20,056 nucleotides of DNA from positions 1 to 20,056 of the forward strand of contig JASFUX010000024.1 in assembly GCA_050050115.1 (NCBI GenBank), given 5' to 3'. The position numbers and the translations under genes were made by a program. The notes beneath the pieces were generated by a model, which worked only from the letters and a program-made list of their open reading frames with translations, did no database searches and had not been told where the DNA came from. The stretch comes from JASFUX01 sp050050115 (GTDB lineage: Bacteria > Pseudomonadota > Alphaproteobacteria > Caulobacterales > Maricaulaceae). Positions 7,155-15,002 of this stretch are shown here, piece by piece (position 1 is the first letter of the stretch; the number at the start of each line of letters is the position of its first letter).

Positions 7155-9035
7155 GTGTCTCGTTTCATCCGCTACGCTGTCGTCTTGCTTGCCGGACTTT
7201 TGGCCGCGTCCGCCGCTCATGCGCAGGAATACGCCCTCGACGCGCCCGACAGCGCCCATATCCGTCAAAGCATCGAGGTCGGTTGGACGGCGCCGGAGGA
7301 CTCCGGCGGTCTGATCGAGATTCGGCCCGCAGACGGCGGATCGCGGCTGGCGTACGCCTACACCTTGGCCAACCCCCAAAGCATCTTGGCGCCCGAGCTG
7401 CCGGGCGACTACGAAATCGTCTTGATCTTTGAGAACGAGGATCGGGCGAGCGCGCCGCTCAGCTTGTTCCTGCCCGAAGCGACGCTCGAGGCGCCCGCGC
7501 AGATCGCGGCGGGCGCGGACTTCGAGGTTGCGTGGACGGGCCCGAATAGCCGCAACGATCATGTCACGATCGCCGAACGGGACGGGCCGACGATCCGCGG
7601 ATCGAGCTACGCCTATGTCGGCAACACGGGCGGCGGTCCGGCCGGCCTGCGCGCCCCCCTCGACGCCGGCGACTACGACGTCGTCTACGTGACCGGCGAG
7701 ACCATCCTGGCGCGCGCGCCGATCACTGTCGGCGCGATCTCGGCGAGCCTGAGCCATGCGTCGCAGGTTCATGCCGGCGGCGAGCTGCGCGTGGTGTGGG
7801 AAGGACCGCGCAATGGGCAGGACTACATCACCTTCGCCGCGCGCGACGGCGAGCCCGTAACCGGCGCGAGTTACGGCTACGTCGCCAACCAAGAGGACAA
7901 CGCAATTGTCCTTCGCGCGCCCGAGACCGTCGGTCCGCTGGACGTCGTGTACGTGGTGGGCGACCGCGTGGTCGGGCGCAGCCCGGTGGACGTCGTCGAG
8001 GCGTCGATCGATTTGTCGGCGCCGGACGAGGTGACGGCGCTCGAAGAGTTCTTCGCGACATGGGACGGCGCGGGCAACCGCGGCGACTGGATCGGCGTAG
8101 TGGACGGCGACGACGAGAGCCTCGCCTACGCCTACATCGTTCCGGACGAACTGGAGACGCGTCTTGTCGCGCCGCCGACGGACGGAGACTTCCACCTGGT
8201 TTACCTCTCGCGCGAAGGCCGCGAGATGGCGCGCCGACCGATCCGCGTCGCGCCTGCGCCCGAGCCGCCGGGAACCTTGCTGGTCGAGCAAGCTCGCGTC
8301 GTCCTCGAGCCTGAAGACGCCGTTGGCGTGATCTTCGACGCGTCGGGTTCGATGCTGCAGCGGATCGACGGCGTGCGTCGCGTCGAGATCGCGCGTCAGA
8401 CGCTGGGGAACCTGGTGACCGATACGATCCCGCCCGGCGTCGGCTTTTCGCTGCGCGTATTCGGACACCGTGAAAGCGGCTCCTGCCGCACCGATCTCGA
8501 GCTTCCGCTCGGGCCGCTCGACCCGGCCGCGGCGAGCACTGCGATCAATGGCGTCGAAGCGATGAACCTCGCGCGCACCCCGCTTGGAGCTTCCATCGAT
8601 CTCGCTGCGAGCGACCTCGCGCACGTCGAAGGCAAGCGTCTGCTGATTGTGCTGACGGACGGTGAGGAGACCTGTGAGGGCGACGCCGCCGCGGCGATCG
8701 AGTCTTTGCGCGCGAGCGGCTGGGACATCACCGTGAACATCGTGGGTTTCGCCATCGACGACGCCGCGTTGCAGGCCGAGTTCGCCGCCTGGGCGGAACT
8801 CGGCGGCGGCGCCTACTTCAGCGCCGCGGACGCTGCCGAGTTGGCAGACGCGCTGACCCGAGCCGTGGCGACGAGCTTCACCGTGAGGAACGCGGACGGC
8901 GAGGCGGTCGCCGAGGGCCGGCCGGGCGAGCTGATCGCGCTGCCTGCTGGAGACTACGTCGTCGAATGGGGCGCTGATCAGAGCGTTCCGGCCGTCGTGG
9001 CGCCGGGAGGAGCGACCACCGTCAGCCTGGAATAG
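7155..9035 (+). CDS. Exported von Willebrand factor A protein with four sandwich repeats
   Basis: 626 aa. Signal peptide (RYAVVLLAGLLAASAAHA, cleavage before QEY). Residues ~25-370 hold four imperfect repeats of about 85-90 aa with a shared pattern: xLxAP, then a W-x-G/A-P motif, a Y-A/G-Y motif, L/I-x-AP and a closing VVYV...ARxPIxV strand; they look like Ig/fibronectin-like beta sandwiches. Then a vWA domain with a full MIDAS site: DASGSM at 395-400, Thr475 (ARTPLG) and TDGEETC at 501-507. A C-terminal strand-rich tail (LIALPAGDYVVEW) resembles PEGA/carboxypeptidase-regulatory modules. I chose the GTG at 7155, as GGGGGAG (7143-7149) precedes it correctly; an ATG at 7137 would place that site inside the gene. 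Likely a metal-dependent adhesion or scaffold protein in the periplasm or at the surface; the ligand is unknown. Confidence 0.9.
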   Translation: MSRFIRYAVVLLAGLLAASAAHAQEYALDAPDSAHIRQSIEVGWTAPEDSGGLIEIRPADGGSRLAYAYTLANPQSILAPELPGDYEIVLIFENEDRASAPLSLFLPEATLEAPAQIAAGADFEVAWTGPNSRNDHVTIAERDGPTIRGSSYAYVGNTGGGPAGLRAPLDAGDYDVVYVTGETILARAPITVGAISASLSHASQVHAGGELRVVWEGPRNGQDYITFAARDGEPVTGASYGYVANQEDNAIVLRAPETVGPLDVVYVVGDRVVGRSPVDVVEASIDLSAPDEVTALEEFFATWDGAGNRGDWIGVVDGDDESLAYAYIVPDELETRLVAPPTDGDFHLVYLSREGREMARRPIRVAPAPEPPGTLLVEQARVVLEPEDAVGVIFDASGSMLQRIDGVRRVEIARQTLGNLVTDTIPPGVGFSLRVFGHRESGSCRTDLELPLGPLDPAAASTAINGVEAMNLARTPLGASIDLAASDLAHVEGKRLLIVLTDGEETCEGDAAAAIESLRASGWDITVNIVGFAIDDAALQAEFAAWAELGGGAYFSAADAAELADALTRAVATSFTVRNADGEAVAEGRPGELIALPAGDYVVEWGADQSVPAVVAPGGATTVSLE

Positions 9036-9040
9036 TCCGC

Positions 9041-9922
9041 CTACATCCCGTCCGGCTCCAGCCAGCCGTCGGACTCCGCGCTCGGGCCGACGACGGCCAT
9101 GATGTAGGCGACCTGGCCGCGCTGCATCTTGAAGACGTGCACGTCCACCACGTTGCGCCGGAAATGCACGAAGGCGGCGACGGTCCCGGCTTCGAGGTCG
9201 ACGAGCGGGATGCGCCGCGGCGGATGGCTGTTCTCGCTGCGGGCCGGCGGATTGCAGTCGTGCGTCCGTGTCGTCCGGATGCCGTTCTCCCACCGGTCGC
9301 AGCGGTCGGCGTAGGGGACCGAGACATAATGCGTTTCGTCGAACTCGGCGAAGTAGTCGTTGGCGGCCGCGGTCATCGCCTCGCGCGAGGCGCGCTCGCC
9401 CGGCGGCAGGATGGTCTCCCAATCGAGATACGACGTCGCGAGGATCGCGTCGGGGCCGTAGAAGAAGTCTTCTTCCTTGGCCGTGATGTGCTCGGCCTCG
9501 ATGATCGCGCCGGCGTCGTTGGTCTGTAGGCGGACGGCGGCGTGGATCGGGCGGCCGTCCTCTTCGATGACGCCCCAGCTCACCGTTCCGCAGAGTTCGG
9601 TGTCGATGAGGTCGTTGCGAAGGCTCCATGCGCCCGCGCCGCGCCACAGCGCGCTCTCGCCCGGCGCCAGCACCGCGGCGTTTTCGGTGAAGCGGATGTC
9701 GTCGGCGAGGACGACGAGGCTCGGGTCATGCGCGGTCATCGCCGCGGAGTAGGCGTCGACGAGCGCGGTCAGCTCGGCGCGCGGGCAGGTCGTGTCGGCG
9801 GCCTCGACCGGATAGCTCGGCCGCTGCGGGCCGCCTTGCTGGGCGTTCGCCGCGCCGCCCGGCGCAGTTGCGCACCCCGCGACCGCCAAGAGTGCAAAGA
9901 CCGGTAGACCTTGAATGCGCAT
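9041..9922 (-). CDS. Lipoprotein, NTF2-like/DUF8021-type
   Basis: 293 aa starting at ATG 9922, preceded by GGGAGGG at good spacing. The N-terminus is a lipoprotein signal with lipobox LAVAGC (Cys17), followed by ATAPGG, so it is likely anchored in the outer membrane. The mature part opens with CPRAELTALVDAYSAAMTAH, then LADDIRFTENAAVLAPGESAL, WGVIEEDGRPIHAAVRLQT and EAEHITAKEED. This order matches, from memory, NTF2-like/SnoaL-fold proteins of the DUF8021 kind found in alphaproteobacteria. The C-terminal third continues as a second barrel-like part (VDLEAGTVAAFVHFRRNVVD). No catalytic residues can be assigned. It converges on the vWA gene with only five bases between the stops. The lipoprotein call is strong; the family call is from recall. 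Confidence 0.8.
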   Translation of the reverse strand: MRIQGLPVFALLAVAGCATAPGGAANAQQGGPQRPSYPVEAADTTCPRAELTALVDAYSAAMTAHDPSLVVLADDIRFTENAAVLAPGESALWRGAGAWSLRNDLIDTELCGTVSWGVIEEDGRPIHAAVRLQTNDAGAIIEAEHITAKEEDFFYGPDAILATSYLDWETILPPGERASREAMTAAANDYFAEFDETHYVSVPYADRCDRWENGIRTTRTHDCNPPARSENSHPPRRIPLVDLEAGTVAAFVHFRRNVVDVHVFKMQRGQVAYIMAVVGPSAESDGWLEPDGM

Positions 9923-10122
9923 CGCCGCCCTCCCTATCGTTGATTGATACTCGCTTGGCGAGACGCGGTCTGGCAAGGCGAGATCACGGGAGGCGTCCGC
10001 TTCAACACCAAGATCGGAGAGCATGGGCCTGAAGCCGATCCCTCTGAATGCTCGCTCTGCGGGCTAGGCAACGCTAGTGTGCAGAGCAGATTTGGTGACG
10101 ATCGGCGGGATGCGCGAGCGGC

Positions 10123-11268
10123 ATGGTTCGATCAATGCGATTTATGGCCACGATCGCTGCAGTTGCCTCTGCGGCATCTCTCTCAATAGCGTCTGCGCAG
10201 GGCCAGAGCGCGATGGATCACTATCGTGCGTACAATCAGGCTGTCGAAGACAACGATCTGATCGCCGCTGATCAGCATGGCGAAGCGGCGTGGCGGGCCG
10301 CCGAAGACGAATGGGGCGATGCGCAAGAGACGGCGGTTCTCGCGCTCAACCTTGCGCGCTTGCGGATTGACGAAGGAAACGCGGCCGACGCTCGCGAACC
10401 AGCGCGCCGAGCTCTGGAGCTTGCCGAGGTCGGACTTCTGGACGGCGCAGCGAGCATCGTGGACGCGGAGCTGCTGGCGGCTACCGCGGACGTTGCCGAC
10501 GGACGCGCGCGGCGTGGTGAACTCGAGCGATTGCGATCCGCGATCACGGCATACGCACAGGACGCAGCACAGGGCGAAGACCTTTCAGCTCGCGCTGAGC
10601 TGGTCATGGCGCAAGGCCTATTGGAGAACGACGAGGCGGTGGAGGCGGCTGAGCATGCTCGACATGTCGTGGAGATCGCGGCGGCGCTTGGCGCCGGTTA
10701 TGAAGCTCTCGCGATCGAAGGCGCAGTGCTTGAGGGCGCCGCCCATATGACGGGGCGAAATGCGTCGGACGCGCACGCGGCGTTCGACATGGCGGCGGAG
10801 ATGTTTCCCGACGATGCACGCGCTGCGAACTCTACCGCATTTGCAGAAGTATCGGCGTGGCGATCGTTGGCCGCGCGCATAGATGAGGTGAGTACGGAAC
10901 CCGTCGCTGACGATCAGGTTTGCCGATCGCGAGGCGGAGTCTTCACGCGCGCGGCCAACATCTTTCTTGATGACGATTTGCCGCCCGAGCTGAATTGCGG
11001 CGAGTGGGAAGGGCGTGTTCCGCCGCAGTATCCTCATACAGCGGCCGAGCAAGTGATCGAGGGCGCGGTCGTGATCGTTTATTCGCTTGACGCTGATGGT
11101 CGCGTCGAAGATGCGCGTGTCGCCGCCGAGGCGCCAGTAACCGATGTTCCATGGGACGCCTTGTCGATCCGTTCAATGTCGGAGTGGAGGCGCAACCTGC
11201 CGCCCGACGCTCCGCCGGCCTGCCGGGCTCCTCAGTCGACGACGTTCACTTTCGTCATCCGCTGCTGA
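10123..11268 (+). CDS. Exported helical-repeat protein with TonB-like C-terminal domain
   Basis: 381 aa. Signal peptide within the first ~27 residues (FMATIAAVASAASLSIASAQ). Residues ~30-240 are helical and Ala/Glu-rich with TPR/Sel1-like spacing (for example AVLALNLARLRIDEGNAADA). The last ~80 residues fit a TonB C-terminal-type domain: PPQYPHTAAEQVIEGAVVIV, then SLDADGRVEDARV and a final strand FTFVIRC. It lacks the usual N-terminal membrane anchor and proline-rich span of a true TonB, so an energy-transducing role is not implied. The start is uncertain: ATGs at 10123, 10135 and 10144 are all in frame and none has a strong ribosome site. Third-base GC is lower than nearby (12 of 20 codons counted from 10381), which may hint at later acquisition. 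Confidence 0.75.
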   Translation: MVRSMRFMATIAAVASAASLSIASAQGQSAMDHYRAYNQAVEDNDLIAADQHGEAAWRAAEDEWGDAQETAVLALNLARLRIDEGNAADAREPARRALELAEVGLLDGAASIVDAELLAATADVADGRARRGELERLRSAITAYAQDAAQGEDLSARAELVMAQGLLENDEAVEAAEHARHVVEIAAALGAGYEALAIEGAVLEGAAHMTGRNASDAHAAFDMAAEMFPDDARAANSTAFAEVSAWRSLAARIDEVSTEPVADDQVCRSRGGVFTRAANIFLDDDLPPELNCGEWEGRVPPQYPHTAAEQVIEGAVVIVYSLDADGRVEDARVAAEAPVTDVPWDALSIRSMSEWRRNLPPDAPPACRAPQSTTFTFVIRC

Positions 11269-11311
11269 CGACGCGCCAAACGAGCCTGCAATGCTAACCA
11301 GCAAAACGTCC

Positions 11312-11334
11312 GCCTGACCTCGGGTGGGTCAGGC
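11312..11334. terminator. Probable bidirectional terminator hairpin
   Basis: An 8-bp perfect stem (11312-11319 with 11327-11334) with a 7-base loop sits in the 89-bp gap between two converging genes, the TonB-like gene and the gamma-glutamyltransferase gene. Read on the minus strand, TTTT follows about five bases after the stem. The position fits, but the T tract is weak on both sides. Confidence 0.45.
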
Positions 11335-11357
11335 CGGGCGCCAATTGTAGCGGCTCC

Positions 11358-13085
11358 CTACGGCGTCATCGCCACGCCTTCGCGTCTTGGATCGACGCCG
11401 GCGACGTAGCTTCCGTCTTCGAGCCTCAGCACCGAGTGGAGGCCTGAGGTTTCTCCAGCACTCTCCTGGACGGTGAGGCCATAGTCCCTCAAGCCGTCGA
11501 TCAGGCCGGGCAGGGCGCGGGCGCTTTCCACGCGTACGCCGCTGCGGCCGGGCACCACGTTGGGCAGGTCGATCGCTTCTTGCGGCGTCAGCCCCCAGTC
11601 GAGCACGCCGACCAGCGATTTCACCGTGTACGAAATGATCGACGCGCCGCCGGGCGAGCCGGTGGCGAAGAGGAACTCGCCGTCCTGATCGAGCACGATC
11701 GTCGGCGACATCGACGAGCGCGGCCCCTTGCCCGGTGCGACCGCGTTGGCCACGGGGCGGTCCTGGCTGTCGACCGGGCGGAAGGAGAAGTCGGTCAGCT
11801 CGTTGTTCAAGATCATGCCGCCGGCCATGCGCATCGAGCCGAAGGCGCCTTCGACTGTCGCCGTCATCGAGACGACGTTGCCGTCCGCGTCGACGACGAC
11901 GAAGTGCGATGTGCCCGGCCTGTCCACGGTGGCGTCGTCGCCGTTGGCGTCCGGGCGGGCGCGGTTCGAGTAGGCCCAGGGATCGCCCGGCGCCACGGAC
12001 GTCATCGCGTTCTCGGTCGAGACCAGCGCGGCGCGCTCGGCGAGATAGTCCGGGTGGAGAAGACCATCGACCGGGACTTCGACGAAACGCTCATCGCCGA
12101 TGTGCACCGCCCAGTCGGTCATCCCGAGCCGCAGCGCCTCGGCGACAAGGCCCCAGTTCGCCGGATCGTTCGGGCCGTCTTCGGAGAAGGTGAAGTGCGA
12201 CAGCACGCCCAGCGCCTCGTTGACGACGATGCCGCCCGAGGACGGCGTCGGCGGACCGCACACCGTGACCTCGTGATAGGGCGCGCAGACGGGTTCTAGC
12301 CGGCGGGCGCGGTAGGCGGCGAGATCTTCGGTGGTCATCGAGCCGCCGTTGTCGCCGGCCTGCACGGCGGCGACGATCTGCTCTGCGAGCGGGCCTTCGT
12401 ACATCGCGCGCGGATCGGCGGCGATCGCGTCGAGGGTCAGGGCGTAGTCGCGATTGCGAAGCCGCGTGCCGACCGGGATCGCGTCGCCCTGCGAGGTGAA
12501 GAAATAGTCGCCCGTCTCGGCCCCGGCCCGGAGGCCGATTTGCGCGCTCGAATTGATCAGCGCATTCAGCCGCGGCGTGACCTCGAAGCCGTCCCACGCA
12601 TGCCGGCGGGCGGGTGCAAACAGCTCCGACCACGGCAGCGCGCCGTGGTCCTCGTGCGCCAGAGCGAGCATGTCGACTACCCCCGGCACGCCGACCGAGA
12701 GGCCCGAGTTCTTCGCCGCGAGGAAGCCCAGCGGATTGCCGTCCTCATTGAGGAACAGCTCCGGCGTCGCGCCCATCGGCGCGACTTCGCGGCCGTCGTA
12801 GGCGGTTATCTCACCGGTCTCGGCGTCGTAGAACATCATGAAGGCGCCGCCCGCGAGGCCGGAGCTTTGCGGCTCGACCAGGCTCAGCGTCGCTTCGATC
12901 GCGACGGCCGCGTCGACCGCCGAGCCGCCCGCGGCGAGGATCTCGACGCCCGCCGCCGACGCCAGCGGATGGGCGGCGACCACGACCGGGCCTTGGAACG
13001 TCGCCTCCGGCGCGACGGTCTGTCCCGTCGCTTCGTCGCCGCAGGCCGCCAGCGCGACGAGCGCGCTGAGCGCGAATATCCGCAT
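11358..13085 (-). CDS. ggt: Gamma-glutamyltransferase (lipoprotein form)
   Basis: Gamma-glutamyltransferase/glutathione hydrolase, an N-terminal nucleophile enzyme that cuts the gamma-glutamyl bond of glutathione and related peptides in the periplasm. Start: ATG 13085 after GGGGGA, giving 575 aa, the usual family size; an in-frame ATG at 13169 would add 28 residues before the signal. The N-terminus is a lipobox (LVALAAC, Cys15) rather than an ordinary signal peptide. Family landmarks: AAHPLASAAGVEILAAGGSA with the conserved DAA, SGLAGGAFMM, PPTPSSGG, and GTSHFVVVDADGNVVSMT, where Thr392 is the expected self-cleavage site and nucleophile of the small subunit. GPRSSMSPTIV and GSPGGASI follow in the usual order. 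It lies just downstream of gamma-glutamylcyclotransferase on the same strand, so the two probably act in one pathway. Confidence 0.94.
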   Translation of the reverse strand: MRIFALSALVALAACGDEATGQTVAPEATFQGPVVVAAHPLASAAGVEILAAGGSAVDAAVAIEATLSLVEPQSSGLAGGAFMMFYDAETGEITAYDGREVAPMGATPELFLNEDGNPLGFLAAKNSGLSVGVPGVVDMLALAHEDHGALPWSELFAPARRHAWDGFEVTPRLNALINSSAQIGLRAGAETGDYFFTSQGDAIPVGTRLRNRDYALTLDAIAADPRAMYEGPLAEQIVAAVQAGDNGGSMTTEDLAAYRARRLEPVCAPYHEVTVCGPPTPSSGGIVVNEALGVLSHFTFSEDGPNDPANWGLVAEALRLGMTDWAVHIGDERFVEVPVDGLLHPDYLAERAALVSTENAMTSVAPGDPWAYSNRARPDANGDDATVDRPGTSHFVVVDADGNVVSMTATVEGAFGSMRMAGGMILNNELTDFSFRPVDSQDRPVANAVAPGKGPRSSMSPTIVLDQDGEFLFATGSPGGASIISYTVKSLVGVLDWGLTPQEAIDLPNVVPGRSGVRVESARALPGLIDGLRDYGLTVQESAGETSGLHSVLRLEDGSYVAGVDPRREGVAMTP

Positions 13086-13189
13086 GCGCAGTCCCCCAGG
13101 GTTCCCGGTGAAATCCCGCGCGGCCTCTCGGGCGGCGCGGGCCGATCGATGATTCATGAGTTCAAACATAGCACTGCGCGGCCGCTCCG

Positions 13190-13639
13190 CTAGGGCGCCG
13201 GGTCGCGCGCGGCGAGATGTTCACACCAGTCTCCCGCCGCGATCTGCGGGAAATCGGCGACGGAGCGGTTGTAGACGTAGGTCCATGCCTCCACGTCGGG
13301 CTCGGTCAGGCGGAGGCGTTGGCGCAGGTACATCGAGCGCTTCGGCTGACCGGGCAAAAAGTCCTCGTGCGCGTCCAGGCGCTCCATCACGGCGGGTTCG
13401 GCGACCTCGAACAAGTCCGCTGTCACCGGGCCGGCTGGCTCGAGAACGAAGCCCGGATAGGCGCCGAGGTCGTAGAGCGCGCCCTTGAGAATGCACCGGC
13501 CGGCAGGCGCCAGCGCGTCGGCGAGGCGGAGCTGCACGAACCCCGGCTCCGACAATCGCAGCGTGCCGTAAAGCGCGATGAGATCGCCGCGTTTGACGTC
13601 AAAGGTCTCCGTGTCGAGATCGGTCATGGCGGTGCGCAT
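13190..13639 (-). CDS. Gamma-glutamylcyclotransferase family protein
   Basis: 149-aa AIG2/GGCT-like protein. These enzymes turn gamma-glutamyl amino acids into 5-oxoproline plus the amino acid, or act on gamma-glutamylamines. Seen here: LIALYGTLRLSEPG with the family's YGTLR loop that holds the gamma-glutamyl group, KGALYDLGAYPGFV, and LDAHEDF, whose Glu92 matches the general acid/base position. YVYNRSVADFPQIAAGDW is the usual C-terminal part. The start is uncertain between ATG 13639 and ATG 13627, neither with a good ribosome site. The gene lies 104 bp upstream of ggt on the same strand: ggt makes gamma-glutamyl products outside and this cytosolic protein could process those taken up. It diverges from the P1 peptidase gene across a palindromic element. 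Confidence 0.88.
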   Translation of the reverse strand: MRTAMTDLDTETFDVKRGDLIALYGTLRLSEPGFVQLRLADALAPAGRCILKGALYDLGAYPGFVLEPAGPVTADLFEVAEPAVMERLDAHEDFLPGQPKRSMYLRQRLRLTEPDVEAWTYVYNRSVADFPQIAAGDWCEHLAARDPAP

Positions 13640-13690
13640 TCACTTCAGTCGGCGGACGCGGGACCCAGCTGAGCCGCCCGCGGATCGGGA

Positions 13691-13800
13691 GGCAATCCCC
13701 CTTCGACCGCTGCGCGGCCACTTCCCCCGAGGGGGAAGAAAGGGATTTGCTCCCCCACGGGGGAGCTGGCGCGCGCAGCGCGTCTGAGGGGGATTGCCTC
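13691..13800. repeat. 110-bp palindromic element with nested hairpins
   Basis: The ends are a perfect 14-bp inverted repeat (13691-13704 with 13787-13800, beginning GAGGCAATCC). Inside, both arms keep pairing with small gaps (GACCGCTGCGCGG against the complement of CGCGCAGCGCGTC). The centre holds two GC-rich hairpins: CTTCCCCCGAGGGGGAAG and GCTCCCCCACGGGGGAGC. The whole can fold as a cruciform with two inner arms. It lies between two divergent genes and just before the P1 peptidase start. It has no coding content and resembles the interspersed palindromic units of GC-rich proteobacterial genomes. Whether other copies exist cannot be seen from this window. Confidence 0.8.
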
Positions 13801-13883
13801 GCGGCGAGCGAGCGCGCGCAAGGTGGGCGAATTGCGCGGGCCGCGATATGAGTTCGCAAACGGCTCACTACCGAGGACACGCC

Positions 13884-14894
13884 ATGGCCGCGCCCGGACC
13901 GCGCAATCTGATCACCGACGTCGAGGGCCTGACCGTCGGCAACGCGCACGACGACCGCGTGCGCACCGGCGTCACCGTGATCCGCCCAGCCGCGCGCGCG
14001 GTCGCGTCCGTCGACGTGCGTGGCGGCGGCCCCGGCACGCGCGAGACCGATCTGCTCTCGCCGGAAAACCTCGTCGACGCGGTGGACGCGATCGTGCTGA
14101 CCGGCGGCTCGGTCTACGGGCTGGCCGCGGCGGACGGCGTGGTCGCGGCGCTCGGCGCGGCGGGGCAGGGGTTCGTCTTGAAACCCGGCGCGCCGCCGAG
14201 CCCGATCGCGCCGGCCGCCGTGCTCTACGATCTCGCCAACGGCGGGGAGAAGGACTGGGGCGAGATCCCGCCCTACGCCATGCTCGGCCGCACCGCGCTC
14301 GAGGCGGCGGGCGAGACGTTCGACCTCGGCCGCGCAGGCGCGGGCTTCGGCGCGTCGGCGGGCGCTGGGCCGGGCGGGCTCGGCTCGACCAGCGTGCTTT
14401 GCGACGACGGCCTCACCGTCGGCGCGATCGTCGCGGTCAACAGTTTCGGCGCGGTGCGCATGCCCGGCTCGGACGCCTTCTGGGCCTGGCCCTACGAGCA
14501 GCAATGGGACGGCGCGGGCGAGTTCGGCGACGCGCGGCCCGCCACGATCGCGCCGCCGCTCGACCTGGACGACTGGGGCGCGGCGAAGATCAATCCGTAT
14601 GCGTCAGAGACGGGCCGAACCAACACGACGATCGCCGTCGTGGCGACCAACGCGGCGCTGACGGCCGCGCAAGCCCGCCGCGTCGCGATCATGGCGCAGG
14701 CGGGCCTGACGCGCGCGATCCGCCCGGTCAACGCCCCGACCGACGGCGACGTGGTGTTCGCCCTCTCGACCGCCGTGCGGTCGTTGGACGAGCCCGCGCC
14801 GTTGGCGCTGACCCGCATTGGTTCGCTGGCGGCAGACTGCTTGGCGCGCGCGGTGGCGCGGGGGGTGTGGCTGGCGGAGCAGCAATCGCCTTAG
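13884..14894 (+). CDS. P1 family peptidase (NylC/DmpA type)
   Basis: 336-aa N-terminal nucleophile hydrolase of the DmpA/NylC (P1) family, which includes aminopeptidases and amide or nylon-oligomer hydrolases that mature by self-cleavage. Visible: NLITDVEGLTVGNAHDDRVR and GVTVIRP at the N-terminus, GGGPGTRETDLLSPENLVDA, LTGGSVYGLAAADGV, and GRTNTTIAVVATNAALTAAQ. The last matches NylC-type processing, with cleavage expected between Asn247 and Thr248, making Thr248 the nucleophile; the DGDVVFALST near residue 290 also fits. I chose ATG 13884, with GAGGAC just upstream; an in-frame ATG at 13848 is possible. No signal peptide, so cytoplasmic. It diverges from the gamma-glutamyl genes, suggesting a peptide catabolism neighbourhood. 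The physiological substrate is unknown. Confidence 0.92.
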   Translation: MAAPGPRNLITDVEGLTVGNAHDDRVRTGVTVIRPAARAVASVDVRGGGPGTRETDLLSPENLVDAVDAIVLTGGSVYGLAAADGVVAALGAAGQGFVLKPGAPPSPIAPAAVLYDLANGGEKDWGEIPPYAMLGRTALEAAGETFDLGRAGAGFGASAGAGPGGLGSTSVLCDDGLTVGAIVAVNSFGAVRMPGSDAFWAWPYEQQWDGAGEFGDARPATIAPPLDLDDWGAAKINPYASETGRTNTTIAVVATNAALTAAQARRVAIMAQAGLTRAIRPVNAPTDGDVVFALSTAVRSLDEPAPLALTRIGSLAADCLARAVARGVWLAEQQSP

Positions 14895-14896
14895 TT

Positions 14897-14921
14897 TTTG
14901 CGATTGCAAATCGTTCGCAAA
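14897..14921. promoter_or_regulatory. Inverted repeat, possible operator
   Basis: TTTGCGA (14897-14903) and TCGCAAA (14915-14921) form a 7-bp inverted repeat whose spacer overlaps an inner palindrome (CGATT-GCA-AATCG, 14901-14913). It lies three bases after the P1 peptidase stop and about 80 bases before the next small gene, in an AT-rich stretch, so it could be an operator or part of that gene's promoter. A weak TTGCGA/AATAAG pair overlaps it. This is a guess from position and symmetry. Confidence 0.3.
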
Positions 14922-15002
14922 TAAGAGAAAGTCCCGTTCGAGATTGCGGAGCCGCCGGTTTTTGCCGTCGCGGCCTCGCGGATGACGAAGGGACGAAAGC
15001 TC

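Noticed and set aside
5757..9647. A very long open frame (about 1296 codons) on the minus strand
   Set aside because: It lies opposite the three exported-protein genes and part of the lipoprotein gene. Its translation is Arg/Ala/Gly-rich with no domain, while the opposing frames have signal peptides, motifs and ribosome sites. It is a GC-bias shadow.
10012..10023. AGATCGGAGAGC, close to a common sequencing adapter
   Set aside because: It lacks one base of the adapter, and the flanks continue without any adapter sequence.
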